From Lycocorax pyrrhopterus obiensis (taxonomy: Eukaryota > Chordata > Aves > Passeriformes > Paradisaeidae): a DNA stretch of 64,000 bases. Shown here one piece after another: positions 53,101 through 63,099 of this stretch (position 1 is its first letter; each line of letters opens with the position of its first letter). A model generated the notes under the pieces. The model saw only the letters and a list, made by a program, of their open reading frames with translations. It had not been told where the DNA came from and ran no database searches. The stretch spans positions 11,066,163 through 11,130,162 of the forward strand of contig JACSVZ010000011.1 of the NCBI GenBank assembly GCA_014706295.1, in the 5' to 3' direction. The position numbers were made by a program, and so were the translations under genes.

Positions 53101-53402
53101 GGGCCGCGGGGACGGGCGGGACCGCGGGCCGGGCCGGGACACAGGGCGCGGCGTGAGCCCGCCCGCGCAGTGACACCCCCGGTGTTCGGCCGTGCCCAGG
53201 TGTCAGGTGCAGACGCCGAGGCTTCCCCGCTCGAGGCGAGCGGGCAGGGGAGGGCGGCGGGGCCGGGCCGTGCCCACCGCGAGCCGCTTGTGTCTGTGCA
53301 GGCTTCGGGCGGGGCGCCAAGGGCGGCCCGGGAGGCACCGAGCTGGGCGGGACCTGCCTGGACAGGCTGCGGACGGCGTTCCGGCCCGTGCTGCGGAGGT
53401 GA
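50114..53402 (+). CDS. IRX6: Iroquois-class homeobox transcription factor IRX6, six coding exons
   Basis: The exons are 50114-50158, 51268-51513, 51756-51865, 52151-52458, 52588-53085 and 53302-53402. They join in frame to 1308 nt, or 435 residues plus TGA, against about 446 for human IRX6. The protein is a nuclear TALE-class DNA-binding regulator of patterning. In order it has an N-terminal region (1-133), a homeodomain (about 142-204) with the PYP loop at 168-170 and WFANARRR at 192-199, including DNA-contacting N195, an acidic tract (E253-E263) and an Iro-box EKPRIWSLA at 328-336. IRX6 is preferred over IRX4 because of KNKAGEERK after the homeodomain, LRFSDLE before the poly-Glu and EKPRIWSLA, all resembling the human IRX6 I recall. 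IRX4 shares the N-terminal pattern and is the main alternative. The start has A at -3. IRX1, 2, 3 and 5 are excluded by the STTCCE and [10 protein letters not shown] motifs. The C-terminus beyond residue 403 is the least certain part. Confidence 0.9.
50159..51267 (+). other. IRX6: IRX6 intron 1 (1109 bp)
   Basis: GT-AG intron. It contains a CpG-rich patch around 50470-50640 and an AT-rich, conserved-looking block at 50740-50990. The last 120 bases are pyrimidine-rich. The other four introns are short: 51514-51755, 51866-52150, 52459-52587 and 53086-53301. Confidence 0.85.
50740..50990. promoter_or_regulatory. Candidate intron 1 regulatory element of IRX6
   Basis: Unique sequence with GAATTATTTATACACCGTAATC, TTATTGAAATCAAATGCC, GTCAAATTAACTGTAATCGC and TAAATCAATGCAG (PBX/MEIS-like TTGATT and TGAC cores). 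AT-rich between two CpG-rich blocks, as often seen for conserved intronic enhancers. Texture-based call. Confidence 0.33.
51268..51513 (+). CDS. IRX6: IRX6 coding exon 2 (residues 16-97)
   Basis: The acceptor is a strong pyrimidine tract ending TCCGCAG. The exon opens with Phe-Phe-Val-Pro and carries [28 protein letters not shown] and GYGNYLPYG, which match the N-terminal region of IRX4/IRX6 proteins. It ends at CTG followed by GTGAGT, in phase 0. Length 246 nt, divisible by three. Confidence 0.92.
51756..51865 (+). CDS. IRX6: IRX6 coding exon 3 (residues 98-133 plus two bases)
   Basis: It follows the acceptor CCCTTGCAG and encodes [16 protein letters not shown], then [14 protein letters not shown], matching the IRX6 pattern NPQYE...LGQYQYERYG. 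The donor is CAG/GTAAAA. The last two bases (AG) join the first base of exon 4 to make Arg134. Confidence 0.92.
52151..52458 (+). CDS. IRX6: IRX6 coding exon 4, homeodomain exon (residues 134-236)
   Basis: It encodes RYGTVDFGG and the whole TALE homeodomain, then [15 protein letters not shown] and an acidic stretch. Key residues are P168-Y169-P170 (three-residue loop), W192, F193, N195 and R197-R199. Within helix 1 the protein reads [10 protein letters not shown], where the IRX paralogues I know read LKAWLNEHRK (IRX4 has Q for N). The 5' end is a tandem CAGCAG acceptor at 52145-52150, so one extra Ser is possible. The donor is AGAG/GTAGGC. Confidence 0.95.
52588..53085 (+). CDS. IRX6: IRX6 coding exon 5, acidic tract and Iro-box (residues 237-403)
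   Basis: The first two bases complete Glu237. The exon encodes [12 protein letters not shown], then eleven consecutive Glu (253-263, ten GAG and one GAA), a Pro/Ala-rich stretch, PPPPY at 320-324 and the Iro-box EKPRIWSLA (328-336). The end reads [17 protein letters not shown]...EPCQF, resembling the C-terminal region of human IRX6. The donor is GAAG/GTACCC. Without splicing the frame continues to a TGA at 53154-53156 through a Gly/Ala-rich tail, which could be a retained-intron isoform. Confidence 0.88.
53302..53402 (+). CDS. IRX6: IRX6 predicted coding exon 6 (residues 404-435 and stop)
   Basis: The acceptor is CTTGTGTCTGTGCAG. The frame continues for 32 residues, ending [11 protein letters not shown] and TGA at 53400-53402. 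The stop overlaps a good donor (GAG/GTGAGG at 53396-53402). If that donor is used with the acceptor at 53596, Arg435 is kept and 20 more residues follow to TGA at 53658-53660, giving 455 residues. I cannot tell from sequence alone which ending is used. Confidence 0.6.
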
Positions 53403-54430
53403 GGTAGGTGACGGGCCGGCCGCACCTCGCACCAAGTGCACGCCAACCCGCCCGGCCCTGGGACACCGGAGTGGCCCCCGCCTGAGAGTGCTGCGCCAGG
53501 GCCGCCGCTTTGCCCTGCTCCCGGAGCTCCCGTCCGGGCGGGGCAGCAACCCGCGGCCACTTAGCACCAGCTTATCACCGCTTCTCCGTCCCGCAGGACC
53601 GCCCGCCACACCCTGGGCGCTGGCGACGGGGCTCCGGCTGTAACGAAGCACTCGGCTTGACGCAACGAGAGAAACCTCTCCCCGCGCCGGCGATGGCCTC
53701 GCGGCTCCGCCTGCTCTGCCCTCGCCGGGAAGGGCGGCCGCGGCACAACGTGCTGCGCACGTGGGGCCGAGGGGCAGGCGGGCGGAGCGGCCGCAGGACC
53801 GGCGCCACCCCGCCGCTCGCCTGCCATATGTTCAATACCCCATTGACGTCTTTGCAAAAAGGAAAAAAAAAAGCAACACCCTAATCTTTTGCCTTTTCCC
53901 CCCCTCATGTCGTGGTTTGTTTGTCCTTTTCTTCCCAAACCTGCGCTCTCTGCTCAGCGCCCTGCTCTCCCAAGGAGCGCCAGTTTGCAGTTGCTCCGCG
54001 CCACCCCGGGGAGGAGAAGGAGGAGAAGCGGCGCAGGTTACGCCGGACTGTATCTTTCCCGTCTCTGTACATAGATACCGCTGAAAGTATTTTTCAGAGT
54101 CTCTAATTAACACGGATGAGCTGAACGCCACGAAGCCGTCAGTGACCTCGGAGCTCTCCAGTCAGGAGCCGGCACAGCCCGGGAGGAGCGGCCCCGGGCA
54201 GCCGCCACCCGCCCTGGGGCACGGCCGGGGCACCCCCGGGCAGCGGGTGGCGACCGGGCGGCGAAGTAGGACGTTGTTAGTGGGTCACAGTCGTCAGTCA
54301 GTCAAAAGAGCAGTGCTGCACTTTACAGGACAGACGAGAAAGGGAAACCGTATCTCTGCATTATTTCTGTTTAATTAAAAGTGTCATCAAACACTTTGTG
54401 TTCAGACTAATAAACCAAGCAGGGATGAGG
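53403..54430 (+). other. IRX6: IRX6 3' UTR
   Basis: It runs from the predicted stop to just past the AATAAA at 54409. The first part is CpG-rich and the last 150 bases are AT-rich. It holds a Pumilio-type site TGTACATA (54066-54073) and a GCACTTTA octamer (54318-54325). A strong acceptor (CTCCGTCCCGCAG, ending 53596) suggests an alternative last exon inside it. Confidence 0.55.
54409..54414 (+). terminator. IRX6: Polyadenylation signal AATAAA
   Basis: A canonical AATAAA, with a weaker ATTAAA at 54374-54379. A T/GT-rich stretch (about 54437-54452) follows within 40 bases, the expected downstream element. It is the first convincing signal after the IRX6 stop, about 1 kb away. Confidence 0.6.
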
Positions 54431-54660
54431 AAAGAATGTTTCTTTGTTCCTGACTCTAGAAGCGGTGGCAATAATTTAAATTAATAACTGTGGTAATTAA
54501 GAGGTCATCTATAGATCAACCCGATACCTGCTATTTCCAAGTTCACCGGGGTCAGCATTTACATTAAGTCATTTGTGGTCAATAGAGTCCAATGAATTCT
54601 GCCTTAATAAATCAGGGAAATCAATCTTGAATATCGAGTAGACTTCTGTATGTTTACTAA
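54430..54660. promoter_or_regulatory. Candidate conserved element just 3' of IRX6
   Basis: Directly after the polyadenylation signal: AATAATTTAAATTAATAAC, GTGGTAATTAAGAGG, AGGTCATCTATAGATCA and CAATGAATTC in about 230 unique bases. Dense homeodomain cores plus an AGGTCA nuclear-receptor half-site. Texture-based call. Confidence 0.35.
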
Positions 54661-54895
54661 AGGCTACTCAGGACGAGTGGGGCTGCATAACTGGGAGCCC
54701 TCTGGGTGTGCGACCGGAGAAGCAATTTGTAGGGGAAAGGAGGAGCTGCAGGTCAACGCAGGGAGATGTGACGGGGCTGCCCCCGGCTTCGGTCCCGGTA
54801 ACACCCTTATCTTCGGCCCTTCCCCGGGAGCAGAGCAGTCACGGCTGCGGGGGCACTGTGAAAGACAGCAAACTTTGTCGGGCTTTGGAGGGTCC

Positions 54896-54917
54896 GGGGC
54901 GGGAAGGGGGGTGGGGG
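54896..54917 (+). other. Predicted G-quadruplex motif
   Basis: Four G-runs of 4, 3, 6 and 5 with loops of 1, 2 and 1 bases, fitting the strict quadruplex rule. It runs into GGTAAGTG, a perfect splice-donor consensus starting at 54917. It lies in a CpG-rich patch (about 54780-55560) downstream of IRX6. Confidence 0.55.
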
Positions 54918-55569
54918 TAAGTGTACACGAGGGCAGCAGGTGACGGCGGGGCTGGGAGCGGGGCTGGGCCCGTCAGGAGCCCCGCCGCAGACGTCCGGCC
55001 ACGGGGCTTTCCCGCATTCCGTAATAGCCCTGGACAAGAGGCGGCGCAGCAGCAGCAGTCTGTTGCAGTGACCTGAAGCTTAGAGAAGGGGAAATTAAGC
55101 TGTGAAAAGATAAACATTATTTCAAGTCGGATTGGAAGGATTAGGGCTTGTAATAAAGAGTATTAGGCCCTTTCGAAGGGTTCTTGCAAGGCGACTTTTT
55201 CGCCCCTCCTCTCCCACCGGAGGGGACAGGTATTATCTGCCTTGGGAACACATCTGCAGGTTTCCCACGCGTGTCCGCACGGCCGAGCAAGGCCGGGCCT
55301 CGCTCCTGCAGGGGAGCGACATGGCTTCCTCCGGTCCCGTTTCCCGGCGGCTTTGGAAGAGGCTCTCCGGGGAGGCAGCTCTGCATCGGCCTCCTGAGCT
55401 GCTCACGGGAGACGAAACCTGCACGGCCCTCGCGGCCGAGGGCGGCCAGGAGCTCCCCTGAGCTGCTGGCTCTGCCCCCGGCCCTGGAATCCCCCGGCCG
55501 CGAAAGAGCCGCGAAGCCCGCGGGGGGAGTTAATTAGGCGGCTGAAGGCCTCGGGGTCTCTTGGCGGCA

Positions 55570-55930
55570 GGCACGAAGGTAACCTCCAGGAGTCTTAAGA
55601 CTTTTATTTTTTATGTATTACTTTTACTCCCCTTTTATTAAAGGTCAAGTGAGCGAGATGCAGATTATCCCGCCCGCCCAGGACTCCCCTGCAGTCTGTC
55701 ACGCCGGCAAGATATGTATCTCAAATCTCTCAAAATATAATCTCCGGGAATCATATTCCGAATACTGTTTTGATTAAAAACCAGAGCGGGGATTGATGGA
55801 GAACTAATACCGGGAGCGGAGCCTGCGTGCGCCCGGGCACAAAACTAAAATAACGGGCTCGCACGAACAGATTCAGCGCCTCCGATGCCATAATAAACGT
55901 ATTTAAACCGTCTGTCTGCGCTTTGCTACG
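55570..55930. promoter_or_regulatory. Candidate conserved element between CpG-rich blocks
   Basis: Between two CpG-rich patches: TTATTAAAGGTCAAGTG, GATGCAGATTATCC, CATATTCCGAATACTG, TTTGATTAAAAACC and GCCATAATAAACG. It includes an AAGGTCA extended half-site and GATTA cores (bicoid/OTX-like). Texture-based call. Confidence 0.33.
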
Positions 55931-55959
55931 AGATGGGCTTTTTAATGCCGCTTCTCTGG

Positions 55960-56660
55960 GAAGTGAACTCGGGTTGTCCGGCGGAGCGGGGGCAGTCGGG
56001 CTCTGCCAGGCCACCGTTTGCTGGGGCGGCGTGGGGAGATGAGGCCGGTGCGCGGTGCCCTGGGCCCGGCCCGCCTCAGCCCGCTCGGGCGGGACACAAA
56101 CCGCGGAGCCGGGGGACCGGCGTAGCGCAGCGCTCACACACACACCACCCCCGCCCAGGCACCCCACTTGGCTCTGAAGGGCCGGGTCTCCCCCTTTTCC
56201 GCAGCCCACGGGGACGCGCTGGCACCGGCTGCCGCAGCCCCGCAGCCCCGCATCGCCCCCCAATTAGCGGCCGCGGGGCGGGCGGGGGCGGCTCGTTGAC
56301 GCGTCCCCCGCTGGGGTGGGAAGTTTCTAAAACAAAGTCGCCGGGCTAATGGCCCCGGGCGGGAGCGGCGGGGCCGCGCACACTCCACTGCGCCCGCTCA
56401 AAGCCAGCGCGACCGCGGGGCCGCCGCCGCCTCCGCCGCGCTCGCTAATGAAGTTTTGTCAAAGACAATTACGGGCCCGGCGGGGGCAGGAGGCCGCGAT
56501 GAAAAGGCGGCTTTGTGCGGCCGAGACGGCGCGGCTCCCCGGCCACCCCCGGCCCTTCCTGCGCCCCCGCGGTGACCCCCGCGCCCGGCCCCGCTCCCCG
56601 CGGGGGCAGCGGCCCCGGTGCCCGGCCCCCAGGTAAGCGCAGAGACGGGCTGGTGCCGGC
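55960..56660 (+). promoter_or_regulatory. Separate CpG island with a candidate first exon ending at 56632
   Basis: A CpG-rich island 1.5 kb beyond the IRX6 polyadenylation site. It ends in CCCAG/GTAAGC, a near-perfect + strand donor (GT at 56633). An open frame runs through it but is Pro/Arg-rich with no recognisable domain, so a non-coding first exon is more likely than a protein. An embedded AT patch (56442-56472) reads GCTAATGAAG...GTCAAAGACAATTACGG, with homeodomain, TCF-like and SOX-like cores. Confidence 0.4.
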
Positions 56661-58703
56661 GCTGAGTCTCCCAGAGCTGCAGTTCATCAGCCCGATCCAC
56701 CGACGAGCGAAGCAAGCCCCGAAAAGTGAGGGCTGAGGCAGCGGGCAGCCCCTGCTCCCTCCCCACACCCCTAGTTGAGGGATTCTGCCCCATCTCCCCT
56801 CCACAGAGGAGGTCTTGCAGCGGATTCCTGCTTCAGCGTTGTTGCATTCAGTAATTGGGAGAATTCGTCCAAAAACGACCAAACGACCTGGCGAAATCTG
56901 TTTAAATATACACCAGAGAGACGTGAAATTGGGGTCTGGGACTGCAGCTGCCTTCAGCTGCATCTGGGCCAGAGGAGGTGTGGAAGCGTGGGACAATAAC
57001 CATCTTTCACCACCTTCCCCAAACTCCCAGCACTGGCGGCTGTCCTCCATCTCAGATCCTTGGTCACCTCACCTCCCTGCCATCCCCAGCCAACATGGGC
57101 AGCACAAAACACACTGGCACTCTCCTAGAGAGGACAGGGAACCACCTCTGAGTCATGAAAAGGTCTGGACAATACAAGTAACCACCCAGATTATTGCTTC
57201 CCAACCTTTTGAAGCACAATCCTCCTTTTAGGAACATAGGAGAGAATAAACCTTCCTTTACTGCTGCACAAGCACATGAAGAGAGTGGCCCTGACACTTA
57301 GATGGTCTAGACCCCTCACCCCCAGCTGCCTGGTATTTGCCTGTGCCCTCAAACAGTTGTCCTGTTCCCCTACAGGTTTCCCATCCCACGATAAAGGGAT
57401 GAGTTTTACTGGTTTTGCAGCAACAAAACCCTTGAAGATCCCTTTTCAAAGGTGGCTACCACAGAAGTTTTAGCATGATGTGGCTATCGAGGTTATGGAA
57501 CAATAGATTGGAGCAATTAGTTCAACATTATCTCAAAAACTGCACAAGCAGCTCAGGCCAGGTGTCATTTCAGGATCAAAGCATCTGTTAGAGGAAAATT
57601 ATTTTTGCCATTGTATTGCTTTTTTTTTTACCTACTGTTCATCTGAAAATAAATTACAGGCCAGAACAGGTGCATAACATTCTGGAATGATTTAATGATT
57701 TATTTAATCTGGATTCTCTTTCAATCTACTTAGCAGGATGAATACTTTTTTTTTTTTAGCCTGAATCCAAAAGCCTGTCTTTTCATCTGAAGAAGAGAAA
57801 ATACCCTGAAACACTGCTCTGCTGCTGTCAAGGTGTACTCCCCACCACTGTTGGTAAACCAGTAGTAATGTCTGCAGTGCTGAAGGGCCTAAGGGGAAAC
57901 CTCAAGAAAACCGAGCAGAAGATTTTAATTTTTTTTTTGTTCCTTGCCATCTTCCTAGTGCTTTAGATATTACTTCCCTTCCTGGGGCAGTGTTTGGGTA
58001 ATAAAAGACCTGATTGTAGTATTCAATCACTAGCCCTTAAATCTTAAAATGTGCAGGTTTAAGCACTAAGATGACAGCTCTGTGACTGTCCCTCTCGCTA
58101 GTACAGCTTTGTGTAGCACTGATTGGGAGTGGAGCTGGAATGGACACATGGGAGTCTTCTGCTGCAAACACCTATGGATCCACTGACACCAAACAAGGCC
58201 AGGAGCAATTTCTTCAGGCACATTCACACAAGGCTTGTATCCTGTTCCTCAGTGAGCAGATCCTAACATGAGACCTTCCTTCTTAAGAAGCCATGATTTT
58301 GCTAAGGAGGGATTAGCAAAACCATTGCCCATTTACTCAGATGTGAATTTCTGAGTTTGGTTTGAGCTGGAAGAAGATGTTTTATGGGGCAGATACTCTC
58401 AGGACCTATAAAATGCTGAAATTCATGCATTAACTCCCTGGATGGCTCAGTTTGGTACTCTAGTCCTACTGGATGGTAATGCAGGTGTGCAGAGGGAGAC
58501 GGGAGCTGACAAAATGTTTTTAGATACAGGGAAGGTTAAAGGATGTTGAAGGGGTTGTAGGTACCACTGCCAGGATGTTTCCACGTCATGTGCCTGTCCA
58601 CTTTAGTTTAATGGATTCCATTAAGGTCTTAAACGTGCTTTAGTCCATCAGACTCAGTATGTGCACCAGTAAAACCATTCATTTTTTGTTGTTTTGTTCT
58701 GGA

Positions 58704-58721
58704 TTTTTTTTTTTTTTTTTT
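58704..58721. repeat. Poly-T tract (T18)
   Basis: Homopolymer of 18 T. No retroposon body is recognisable beside it. Confidence 0.9.
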
Positions 58722-61700
58722 AATTCAGCACAGCTCAAAGTCTGAGTTTGCTACTAGTCAAGTCCTGAGTTTGTGCTATGGCACCAGCTCACTCATGGTG
58801 AGGTATGTTTGGAAGAATTTTTGTTACCAGACAAGACAGCCAGGTTGGTGAACCTGCCAGCCCACCCCCCAGACTGCCTGGGGTGGAAGAGAAGGGACTT
58901 GGAATGATTACCTCTCAGCCCTCCCAGTGAAGGTACTCTGAGCCACACAGGCCCTCCAAAATCCTGGCCCACATGAACTGGCCTCCAGGGTAAACATGGC
59001 ACGTATCAAACCGCATTAACTAACTGCAGTTTTTAAACAAAAATGTCACTTCCACTTGACTAGGATGATTCATTCAAGTGGGTTCATTTCTGAATTTCAA
59101 ATACACAACATCATCAATGTACAACATCTAAAAGAGGCCCTCCACAGCCATCTGCTTAGTGGAACATCTTTACTGAACAGCTAAGAAACAGTGACAGGAG
59201 CTCACAACCAATCCCACCATTGGTCACTAACAGAAAAATCAAGTATCCAGGTTGCCATGCTCAGGTTTTCTCTACACAAACCACACAAGGCACAGGAAAA
59301 GTAAAGGGTTAGGTGCACAAGAAAAGAGACAACAAGGAGCTCTGAGTCAGCAGCCTGCCAGGGGTTCACGCTACACGGCTAAATCTTGTTTACCTGACCA
59401 CGCGCTTCGCAGCTCCACAACCACCATCTACAATTTACTCTGGGGAGCTCTGACAGCCTGGTCCCCAGGCCCAGCTGGTACAAGAACAAGTGCTGCATGT
59501 ACTGCAGGTGGGTAACTCACTGCTGGCAGGACTCAGACCTGCCTTACAATGCTCTCTTGCAGTGGTCAGAGTAGCAGACCTTTTCTGGAGCTCAGTACTG
59601 CATGTGGAACATGAGTCTCCCTGACAGTGCAGCTGCAGAGCAGCTCCCCCGGGTGAGAAATGGGTCTGTTGTTAGACCCACTGGACCACAGGAGAAACAA
59701 AGCTCTTCTCAGAGGTGTTGCTGGCATGAAAGCTGAGATCATATTAAGAGTGGACCATTTGCTGCAGCATTTTATCAGCAGCAAACCAGTCTCTAGCCTG
59801 CGTTCCAAACCCAGAGTGATAAGGCAGGACAGCAGGTTTTCCTTTGAATAACAAGTAACTAAGAGGAACAGAAGCAGAAACAACTGCTCCTGTGAGACAT
59901 GTGGTTCCAGCCCTGGCTGGGTACCAAGCCTGACCATTACCTAACCAGTACCCGAGGCACCACTGTTCCAGGGCACTGCTTTATATTTACGAGATCTCTC
60001 CGTTGCATGTGCAGAAAGATAACCCTGAAATGGCCCACAGCCACCTGGGGAGTGAGGAGATGAATGAAGGAGTGTCTGTGAAACTCTGAAACATGAACAG
60101 CCCACAATGGTAAAAAATGAAGTGTCAAAATTCTCCTCAGGCAGCAGCAGTTCTGCTGTCCAGTCATCCTCTGGGCATTTATTTGCCTGTTCACTCACAA
60201 AGAAGGCCAAAAACACTGTACAGTAACCTTTCCATCAGAGGGGAAGGTGGTTCCACCAACTCATACATTCCTAGCTCTCTTACACTGCCATTACTGCTTT
60301 GACCGCAGGAACGTCAGCATAGCATTTCTGTGATGTTACAATTTCAAAGCAGACAAGGGACACAGTGACCACATTGTGTCAGGCACATCAGCAGGTTCTT
60401 GTTAAGCAGGGGTTTTGCACCCAACCCCAACTCGCCATAACCTCCATGGCTACACGTGCAGGGGCACACTGCAGCACACACATCCTCAGTAGCACGTAAA
60501 AATAAGTTCTTAAAGCAGACGTCAAATTACTGATATTTTAAACAGACAAATGTATGCTAAATACTTCTGTGAACCTTCAGCATTCAGAGAAATCTAGATA
60601 ATGGAGATAATGCAACAATAGCTGCCTTAGCTGAGGGAAAGGGAGCTTCTACAGGCAGGAATTCCAATTTCCAACTTCTCACCACCTGTCAGAGCAGAGC
60701 TGATACACCTTCTGCTTCTATTTCATCATACCCTCAGTGAGTGCATCTCAGTGGAGACACTATATGCAGGGGCACATCTGTCTATCAAGGATTACAGTTT
60801 ACCTGTAGAAAAATCAATTGCCAGTAAAACTCTTCAAGTATCATCCAGAATTCAGAAATGTAACACATATTACTCTTCTTCCTGAACTTTCCCATAAAAT
60901 ATCAGCTTACTCAGTACTCTGTGGCAGGAAATTAATAAAATTTGTCCTAGTTGCTCTCAATTACAGCAATAATATAACCTCATTTGCTCTTCATACACAT
61001 TTAAAAATCAGGCTACAAATACAATTCAAGGTATTTCGTAAATGGAGCAGATGTAATTACAGTGTGGGAGTGTAGGCTCAGGGACAATTGCACTTGTACA
61101 ATTCCAAAAGTTAATAACACAGATGTTCTCTAGGTCACTTTTCACCCCAGATCCTGAGGCTGATTGTGGGCTGCACCACCTCTAGCTCCACTCAGCATGG
61201 CACTGAGATCAGTTTAACTTGCCAAGGCTCAAAAGTGACATTTTAAGGGCTGAGGAGAACCAGGAGGCATCAATAAAAAAGTGATCCCCACTTCTTTGCA
61301 GAACTGCAGGCTCTCTTTGTAGAAAGATGCTCAAGTCTGAATCCAAGGGCTCTCAGAAGCACGATGCAGTGCTTGCCACTCACTGCCCCCTTCACTGCTG
61401 GCCCTCAGGTCAAACCTCTCACCTCCTGTAGGAGTGATTACAAATTAGCACACCCTGATTATTAGTTATGAAATTCAATGCACTGTAATGTTTCATGCCC
61501 TACAGTTTTCTAAGCTTCACTGATGTGCCGTGCTTTTCCCTCCTGAGAGAACCACGATGACGTCTAGTGGGCTTTTCCGTGAGTGCTATAGGGATGTCAC
61601 CAGAGTTACACTGCATAGACCTAAATTTCAGGTCTGTGTATTTTTCTTATGGCAGCCCAAACAGCCTGGTCATGAGTGCAGCAGCCTGTGAAGGGATCTG

Positions 61701-63099
61701 GAACATCATCTGTCGCATGGTTAGTTCCCTCAGCCTCTCCCCAGAGAAAACTGTGCACGCTATTTGTTTTCAGAACGCACTGGGTTTTGTTCTTCAGAAT
61801 AAAACTTTTGGCCTGATGTCTTATGGAAAGAAAACTCCTATAATCACTGTGGGAGAACACAAACATCTGCCCACCATTGCATAATTTCTTAAATTAACCA
61901 GCATACCCCAGCAAACCCTGGCATGAGGATGTATGCACTCTGGCCTCCATCTCAAATAAATGGAGAAAGAAGTTTCTCCCATCCACAACCAGAACAGTTC
62001 CAAAGCTGTCTTCCTCTCTAGAGGAACCCAGAGCACCTGTGCTCCCAAGTCAGGCAATATGCTCAAGTGCCTGAGGTCCAGAGGGATTAATTCCAGCCTT
62101 GAGGTTGTACTTGTCCTCTGTGGTCACCCAAGCTGGTTAGGAATGAATGTTTGTTTCTTTTTCCCCCTAGAAACAATTGCTGTGAGTGATCACGCAAATC
62201 ACAGCAGTGACCTGCACAATTGAAAACACAACCCAAAAGACATTTTCATACAAACTTGTGGTGGGTTAATACCATGATAAAAGTATATTTCAAAGGACTA
62301 AAATGATTTTTCAACAAGAATTATTTGACATAGGGATTAGGGGAAAGACAGACGAGAACAAGAAATGAAGTGCCTCAAAACCAGAAGGTATAACGAAATC
62401 TCTGCCAGAGCTCACTCGTGTTCTTTCAGCCTTCCAGCCGGGTATGCCAACATGTCTTTACAGCTCTGCACGTGATGGCAATTAGTCCAAAGCCTGGGTC
62501 ACAGTTTTACCCATATAAAGCTGAGATAAAACCTAGATATTTTCCTCCATAAGATGTCAAGAGAATTTAGCCCAGCCTGTCAGATCCCACCGTGGCTCAT
62601 AGCAGGTTGATTGCACACCGGCAGCTGAAGAAAGAAGCACTACAGAGTCCTACTTAGGGCATTGCAAACGATATGGGTTGTTTGCTCTGAGGTATGGTTT
62701 CAAGAGAGTTGCTTGGGTTTAGGAGCGATATACCTGTTTATTATATTGATAAATGACACATTTTTCCTACTTGATTTGTTGGGGACTGAGTGACCTGGCA
62801 GTAAAACTGACTTGATATTGCCACTTAACTCTTATTGATGTCTTTTCTGGTTCGCCTTTTATTTGCATAAATGAGAAACAGAAAGGGACCGTTATTCTTT
62901 AACAGAATCACGCGGGATTCCCTGAGGAAGGCTGATGGATGTTGCAGACACACATCTCCCCAGGTATCAAACCAGTAACAACTTTTGTCCTCGCACTCCC
63001 ACAGCCCCCACTCAGTGACCCCTCGCCCCACGCTCAGCCGAGGCAGAGCTGACAGGCCAGCAGTGTTTGCTCAGCCACAGGTTTGGCACTTTAACACGT

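Noticed and set aside
50114..53402. Assignment to IRX4 rather than IRX6
   Set aside because: The N-terminus fits both, but [16 protein letters not shown] plus poly-Glu and EKPRIWSLA fit IRX6 better, and IRX4 has Q at the position that is Y here. An ortholog tree would settle it.
52176..53651. 491-codon open frame on the - strand across IRX6
   Set aside because: It is the GC-rich shadow of the IRX6 exons and introns: Arg/Pro/Gly/Ala-rich, crossing intron boundaries, without any domain.
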